Source of the DNA: UBA1535 sp964371035
GTDB taxonomy: Bacteria > Bacillota > Clostridia > Tissierellales > Sedimentibacteraceae
Assembly: GCA_964371035.1 (NCBI GenBank)
Contig: CAYJLG010000014.1
Coordinates: 1-64,000, forward strand
Reading direction: 5' to 3'
Length of the DNA stretch: 64,000 nucleotides
Shown here: one piece after another, positions 59,348-64,000 of the stretch
Numbering within the stretch: the first letter of the stretch is position 1
Layout: the number at the start of each line of letters is the position of its first letter
Notes under the pieces: generated by a model
Databases searched by the model: none
What the model was told of the DNA's origin: nothing
The model's input: only the letters and a program-made list of their open reading frames with translations
Translations under genes and position numbers: made by a program

Positions 59348-61915
59348 TTACTTGTTTTCTTGTATAATTCTCACTACTCCATTTGTTCCATCGACCTCGA
59401 CCATATCACCATCTTTGATAATATCCATAATACCAATTAATCCACTGACACAAGGGATGCCGTATTCTCTTGCAATAATTCCACCGTGTTGAAGAGGTCC
59501 GCCAATTTCCATGATAACGCCAACAGCATTAGTGAAAATTGGTGTCCATGAAGGTTCGGTTGCTTTTGCAATTAAAATTTCACCTGGCAAAAGAGGTTTT
59601 TCATAAGGAGTACGCAAAACTTTTGCTCTGCCAACAGCCTTACCAGATGCAATAGGGTCACCTATCAAATCGCCATCTACAATCTCAAGTTTTGGTTTGT
59701 AAATCTTGCCACGACTATCAATTACAAGTGGAAATTCTTTGACATTTTCAATCAGTTTGTATCCACTAAGGTTTTTCTCTCTTGCCATACGCAAATCAAA
59801 ATTATTATCTTGTTGTGCTTTAGAAATTTCCTCAGAATGCAAATCAAAAATATCATAAGGCTTATCTAATCTACCTTCTGCGACAAAATCTTTAGCAAGT
59901 TCAAGCGCTACCTCATGTAAGAGGGCAGTAATGTACACGATAATATATTTCGGATGCTCACGATAGCCAAAAGTTTCTTTATATTTATTAGCGTTTTTAA
60001 TAAATTTCTTTTCAAATCCATTTTGTTTTGCATAAGCTAAAAGTCGATTATATGCCTGCTCACGTTTTTTACCTAACATTAGAATTTGATTTTCTTGTGT
60101 ATTAATTTTCTCTAGTTTATCATAGAGCATTCCTACATCTTCATAAATTCGTTTTGATGCAACGTCTATTTCAAAAAATCCACGAACAGCAAATTTTTCC
60201 ATGAATTCATCGTATAATTTTAAGAAATTGCTGCTAAAATTTCGATTTTCAGCCCTTATCACAAATTCTTCCCGTGTTAAAAGTGTTTTAAATTCATCGC
60301 TACTAGCCATTTTAAACAGAAGGTGTCCCATTTCACTTGTTGGATTTCCATCTAAATCCATGCCCATTGTAACAACATCTTCCTCAACCTCACTGCCTTT
60401 AAATAATTTTGCAAGCCTCATTTGAGCGAACATTCCAGCGATCATGACAGAAGCAGTACTCATAAGCGTGCACATTCCAGCAAGAGATTTTTTTGCATTT
60501 TTAGAAAAATCCTCATCTTTTGTCATAGCTTTTGCATCAGCTATCAAATCGTTGCACTGATGAAGATAAGCATCAACCACTTTTTTATGGTCAGAAAATA
60601 TAGATTTAAATATGCCAGGCATCATTGAAAACGCGCCACTTGCCATTTTAAGTTTTGCTCCTTTTATACCATAAGGAACACCCTTGTAAGGATTTGCCTT
60701 AACATCAATTCCATCAAAAATCTTGCGTATATTGCCGTCGTATGATTTTATAACTTTTGTCATCATAGTAGGATTTAGTGCTTTTGAAATAGCTGTCACA
60801 CTAAAATAATGCTTGCCATATATTGCTGGCGCAGTTCCATCTGGGTGCGACGTAAACATTCCAAATTTAATATCATATAACATATTACTCCATAGTTCGA
60901 GCCCTAAAACACTCATTGGTTCATCAAAACCTTGTGTCATCATAGTGATGTCGATGTAAAATCGTTTATAGTCATTAGGCTTAGTTTGAAGTTCTTCAAA
61001 CAGTGGAAAATATGTTGTAATAGGTCGCGATTGTAACAAATATAGCTTGCCATTTTCAAATGCCCATTCGATATCCATAGGTTTACCATAGTATTTTTCG
61101 CATTTTTTTATTAAATTTGATAGTTCGACAATCTGTTCGTCGCTTAGCGCTTGCTTTTCTTTATCTTCATTTTCTTTTTGATAAATTCCGCCATCATCAT
61201 TTAACCACAAAGAAATTTCTTTTGAGCTAATCTTCTTTTGGATGATAGACTTTCTTGCAGCATCATAAATATAGCTATCAGGTGTTACGATTCCTGAAAC
61301 AATAGCTTCGCCCAACCCAAACGATGCATTTATGAAAACTTCATCATAGGCATTATTCAATGGATTGAGTGAAAAACCAACACCGCTAGTATCAGATGCG
61401 ATCTGTTTTTGTACAATGATTGCTATAGCTGTGTTTTCTAAGGCGATATTATTTTGCTTTTTATATTCCATGACTCTAGTATCAAAGCAAGACGAAAAAG
61501 TCAATGCTATATATTTTTCTAAATCAGTTTTTTTAGTGCCTAAGTAGGTTTCGTACATTCCAGCAAAAGATGTTCCAACTAAATCCTCTTCTGGAGAAGA
61601 AGAACGTACTGCAAAAACTGTCCCGTCTAATTTTTCTACTTCAGCTGCAAATAAGTTACGTTGCATTTCATCAAAAAGTAAAGAAGAAGCTATCGCCTTT
61701 ACCTTATCACAATTTTCTTTTGTGGTGGAGTTTAAAGCGGCCTTAAACTCTTCCGATGATTTCACAAAGTTAAGCCAATTGGTGAAAAATTCAACTGATA
61801 ACACCAATCCACTAGGCACGGGCATATCTGCAATGCTAGTTTCAATTAAAGCTTTTGCCTTACCTCCAACTTGAGATAACTTTGGTACTTGTTTTTCATT
61901 AAAGTTGTAAATCAT
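59348..61915 (-). CDS. PEP-synthase/rifampicin-phosphotransferase-like dikinase (ATP-grasp plus His swivel domain)
   Basis: The 855-residue protein has a PPDK-type ATP-grasp domain in residues 1-300 (SQVGGKAKALIE, FAVRSSSPEED, FGLGEAIVSGIVTPDSYIYD, DIEWAFENGKLYLLQSRPIT), a middle region of about 450 residues, and a C-terminal swivelling domain with phospho-His near residue 810 in GGPLQHGGIIAREYGIP. The PEP/pyruvate TIM barrel that ends true PEP synthase is missing. This order (ATP-grasp, substrate module, His domain) is that of rifampicin phosphotransferases and related small-molecule dikinases. The substrate is unknown. The ATG follows GGAAAGGAGAAAATT. Confidence 0.85.
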   Translation of the reverse strand: MIYNFNEKQVPKLSQVGGKAKALIETSIADMPVPSGLVLSVEFFTNWLNFVKSSEEFKAALNSTTKENCDKVKAIASSLLFDEMQRNLFAAEVEKLDGTVFAVRSSSPEEDLVGTSFAGMYETYLGTKKTDLEKYIALTFSSCFDTRVMEYKKQNNIALENTAIAIIVQKQIASDTSGVGFSLNPLNNAYDEVFINASFGLGEAIVSGIVTPDSYIYDAARKSIIQKKISSKEISLWLNDDGGIYQKENEDKEKQALSDEQIVELSNLIKKCEKYYGKPMDIEWAFENGKLYLLQSRPITTYFPLFEELQTKPNDYKRFYIDITMMTQGFDEPMSVLGLELWSNMLYDIKFGMFTSHPDGTAPAIYGKHYFSVTAISKALNPTMMTKVIKSYDGNIRKIFDGIDVKANPYKGVPYGIKGAKLKMASGAFSMMPGIFKSIFSDHKKVVDAYLHQCNDLIADAKAMTKDEDFSKNAKKSLAGMCTLMSTASVMIAGMFAQMRLAKLFKGSEVEEDVVTMGMDLDGNPTSEMGHLLFKMASSDEFKTLLTREEFVIRAENRNFSSNFLKLYDEFMEKFAVRGFFEIDVASKRIYEDVGMLYDKLEKINTQENQILMLGKKREQAYNRLLAYAKQNGFEKKFIKNANKYKETFGYREHPKYIIVYITALLHEVALELAKDFVAEGRLDKPYDIFDLHSEEISKAQQDNNFDLRMAREKNLSGYKLIENVKEFPLVIDSRGKIYKPKLEIVDGDLIGDPIASGKAVGRAKVLRTPYEKPLLPGEILIAKATEPSWTPIFTNAVGVIMEIGGPLQHGGIIAREYGIPCVSGLIGIMDIIKDGDMVEVDGTNGVVRIIQENK

Positions 61916-62183
61916 AATTTTCTCCTTTCCAAGTGATACTGGTAGAATATCTAATTATATTAAAACATTTTTTCATTCAATATTTTTCACAGTTTTTCCT
62001 TACTGATACTCTAATTCTGGATTTATATTATATTTATACAATACCATGATTATTTGAATTAAACAAGTTAAATTGGAATAAAATATCAAATGTTTTGTTT
62101 TAGTTTCGAGATATATTTGATTTTTGTTAGTTAATTTGGAAAGATTATTCTTTAGTTATAGGATGATCAATTTTCAGGGACGA
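61916..62183. other. AT-rich intergenic region upstream of the dikinase-like gene
   Basis: No gene is seen. It should contain the promoter of the minus-strand dikinase-like gene. The clearest -10 candidates (TATAAT on the minus strand near 61952-61957) lack a well-spaced -35, so no firm call is made. Confidence 0.3.
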
Positions 62184-62215
62184 AAAAAACACGCAATTTA
62201 CATTGCGTGTTTTTT
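62184..62215 (-). terminator. Terminator of S-layer gene 2
   Basis: AAAAAACACGCAAT (62184-62197) pairs perfectly with ATTGCGTGTTTTTT (62202-62215) around TTAC. The stem is the same as the one after S-layer gene 1, with only the loop changed. Confidence 0.93.
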
Positions 62216-62230
62216 ATTGGTCAAAAGTTA

Positions 62231-64000
62231 TTATTCGTTTTCTTGAATAACTATAGCATTAAGGATATTAACACCATTAGCTAATTCAGCACCGTATACT
62301 GTAACATCAACATTGTATAATTCTACATCATCTATGTCACCTACACGAATATCTCCGTCTACATCAATTACATATACTGCTGCATTTTCATCCATGTAGA
62401 ACCACTCGCTAGAACCGTTAGCATCTGTATAATTGAATCTATCTCCGCTTACTATTGCAGAAGCAGTAGTTATGTTTCCAGAGTTATCTCTAACATTGAT
62501 CGTTCCTAATAATTCAACATAGCTTTGATCAAGATCTGTTATGTCACTGATGTCTGAGCCTTCAAGTTCTAAGTCATAAAGAACTCCATCTACAGTTGTA
62601 GTTGGGCTATCATAGTAATCAGCTGTTGACAATATAGTTTCCATTACTCCATTTATATAAACGTCAAATTCATATACAGTTTCACTATCGCTGTTGATAT
62701 AAACATATCTGTCAACTATCAAAGCATATTCTATTTCTGCATCTATTATGCTTTCATCCACTACTATCAATTCGTACTCGCCGTCTTCATTTATTTTATA
62801 CCATACTTCATCAGAGTCATACATAGCTACTAAGTCATCTACATCATATCCTGCTTCGAAATCATCAGTAACACCATTTGAAGATGTGAATATTGCTATA
62901 TCACTTGATGGTACAAATGTAGCAGAATCAAATGTTACAGTAGCTGCAGTGTTGTTATCAAATGTAACAAGTTCAATTTCAACTATTTCATCATCATCTA
63001 AAGTGTATGTTGAAACTATCGCTCCGTCAGCAAAATCACTTTCAAGAGGTGCATCTCCAGCTGGGAATTCATCATTAGTCTCATCATAAGTAGAGTAAAT
63101 ATAGTCTTCACTACCATTATCTAAAGTGTAAGTTGCATATTCATTGATATCATATGTTATATATTCGCCATCAGAGTCTAACATTGTAACACTACCTATA
63201 ATAGTAAGACTATCAGTATCTGTATAAGTCCAACCTTCAGATGAACCAGTAATCAACATATAGTCGCTTTCAGCTGCTTCATCTTCAGTGTTCCACGCGA
63301 AAATATCTCCGTTTTCATCTAAGTAGAAAGTTCCTTCTTCACCTACAGTCAATGATGTATATCCACTATAACCATACACATCTACGTAATCACCTATAGT
63401 ATCAATATAAACTTCAGTTCCAGAATCATCACTTCTTGTTACCATACCTTCGACGCTATCTCTTGTTACAACAAGTTCGATTACTTTCTCATCAACAGCA
63501 TCTTCTGATTCATATGCTTTAACTACGTCATCAACTTCGATGTCAAAGATATCATTTACTTCTCCTGTAACAGTTACTCTATCAAGATCAACATCACCGT
63601 CATCATCTTGTGGTAATGCAATTCCTTCAAAGTAAATATCGTCTTCTTCATATGCTTCTTCTATAAATGCTTCATCAGTTACTATATCACCTACTAAATT
63701 AGCTACATCGCCGTCTTCATCTAAGATCAAAGTAACATATGCATATGCATCTGCTAAGTCATTATAAACATTTGTGTAAGCAGTTTCTGCTCCATTGAAG
63801 AACACATTTGCTGTTCCGAGAACATCATATACAGTTTCGTCATCGATAAATATTTCATCATCATCTGTATGGTTATTTCCATCAGTAGGATATACATAAC
63901 CTTCAACTATATCAGAATCAGAATCTGCTACATATATAATAGAGTCATATTCATCTCCGTCTTCGTCGATCATTTCTACATAGTATGCTGTCACTACTTG
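62231..64000 (-). CDS. S-layer protein paralogue, highly acidic (N-terminus beyond the window)
   Basis: An open frame of 590 codons runs from the right edge to a stop at 62231. It is homologous to S-layer gene 1 after its SLH region: AYYVE.xDEDGxEYDSIIYV, FNGAET, the ITLP/IALPxD..VDL..VTVTG block, KLVVTR/ELVVTRDSVEG and FYIDT/VYIDTIGDYV recur in the same order. The SLH domains and signal peptide would be expected outside the window. The composition is unusual: Asp and Glu are very frequent and Lys is nearly absent, unlike gene 1. The internal GTG at 63994 is not a real start, since the frame continues to the edge. It is convergent to gene 1. Confidence 0.88.
   Translation of the reverse strand, partial: QVVTAYYVEMIDEDGDEYDSIIYVADSDSDIVEGYVYPTDGNNHTDDDEIFIDDETVYDVLGTANVFFNGAETAYTNVYNDLADAYAYVTLILDEDGDVANLVGDIVTDEAFIEEAYEEDDIYFEGIALPQDDDGDVDLDRVTVTGEVNDIFDIEVDDVVKAYESEDAVDEKVIELVVTRDSVEGMVTRSDDSGTEVYIDTIGDYVDVYGYSGYTSLTVGEEGTFYLDENGDIFAWNTEDEAAESDYMLITGSSEGWTYTDTDSLTIIGSVTMLDSDGEYITYDINEYATYTLDNGSEDYIYSTYDETNDEFPAGDAPLESDFADGAIVSTYTLDDDEIVEIELVTFDNNTAATVTFDSATFVPSSDIAIFTSSNGVTDDFEAGYDVDDLVAMYDSDEVWYKINEDGEYELIVVDESIIDAEIEYALIVDRYVYINSDSETVYEFDVYINGVMETILSTADYYDSPTTTVDGVLYDLELEGSDISDITDLDQSYVELLGTINVRDNSGNITTASAIVSGDRFNYTDANGSSEWFYMDENAAVYVIDVDGDIRVGDIDDVELYNVDVTVYGAELANGVNILNAIVIQENE

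Noticed and set aside
59348..61915. Naming the dikinase PEP synthase (ppsA)
   Set aside because: The PEP-binding C-terminal barrel is missing.
1..64000. CRISPR arrays, rRNA and tRNA genes
   Set aside because: No regularly spaced short repeats and no recognisable rRNA or tRNA sequence such as the GGTTCGAATCC T-arm with matching acceptor stem were found by reading both strands; a covariance search could still find a missed tRNA.

Overview
The window is 64 kb of AT-rich DNA from an anaerobic, low-GC Bacillota, most likely a clostridial lineage with a surface layer. The evidence is a glycyl-radical enzyme with its activase, several proteins with S-layer homology (SLH) domains, two lipoteichoic-acid-synthase-type enzymes, an S-box (SAM-I) riboswitch before metK, a RelQ-type small alarmone synthetase, RqcP, strong GGAGG ribosome binding sites and TTGnnn-17-TATAAT promoters. 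No species can be named from sequence reading alone. No rRNA, tRNA, CRISPR array or intact transposon was seen.

Layout. 0-5.2 kb: end of a sensor kinase, then a minus-strand housekeeping run (flavin-reductase-like protein, glutaminase, lysophospholipase-like hydrolase, histidine phosphatase, TypA/BipA). 5.4-10.2 kb, plus strand: an epoxyqueuosine-reductase-like Fe-S protein, a LysR regulator, a metal-dependent amidohydrolase and a sodium:solute symporter, the last two probably one uptake-and-hydrolysis unit. 10.2-13.7 kb, minus: glycyl-radical enzyme plus activase. 13.8-21.9 kb, minus: a cell-envelope glycan run (GT39-like, GT2, GtrA, an LtaS-like enzyme carrying SLH domains, a GH26 glycosidase, glutamate racemase). 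22.2-30.8 kb: MntP, a MarR-controlled heterodimeric ABC exporter, and a RelQ/response regulator/kinase operon. 30.8-41.4 kb: uvrB-uvrA, metK with riboswitch, an M23 lipoprotein, NfeD plus SPFH protein. 41.6-51.9 kb: a 53-aa CxxC protein, glyoxalase, an SLT-SH3-SLH wall protein, pgm, galU and mreB on minus; prfA, rqcP and a second LtaS-like gene on plus. 52-64 kb: a lone tyrosine recombinase, a major S-layer protein, a decayed hydrolase gene, MBL hydrolase, an OYE-type reductase, a PEP-synthase/rifampicin-phosphotransferase-like protein and a second S-layer paralogue running off the right edge.

Themes. Envelope assembly dominates: pgm and galU would give UDP-glucose for a glycolipid anchor, two LtaS-like enzymes would polymerise glycerol phosphate, the GT39/GT2/GtrA set would glycosylate outside the membrane, and SLH proteins bind the wall.

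The most novel structure is a family of four dispersed, non-coding, modular repeats (two of 247 bp, two of about 355 bp) with imperfect long terminal inverted repeats. Three of the four sit exactly between back-to-back divergent promoters. One is flanked by an 8-bp and another by a 30-bp direct repeat, and the 30-bp duplication contains the uvrB -35 region. They differ by swapping internal modules, much like BOX elements, but no sequence match to any named family was recognised.
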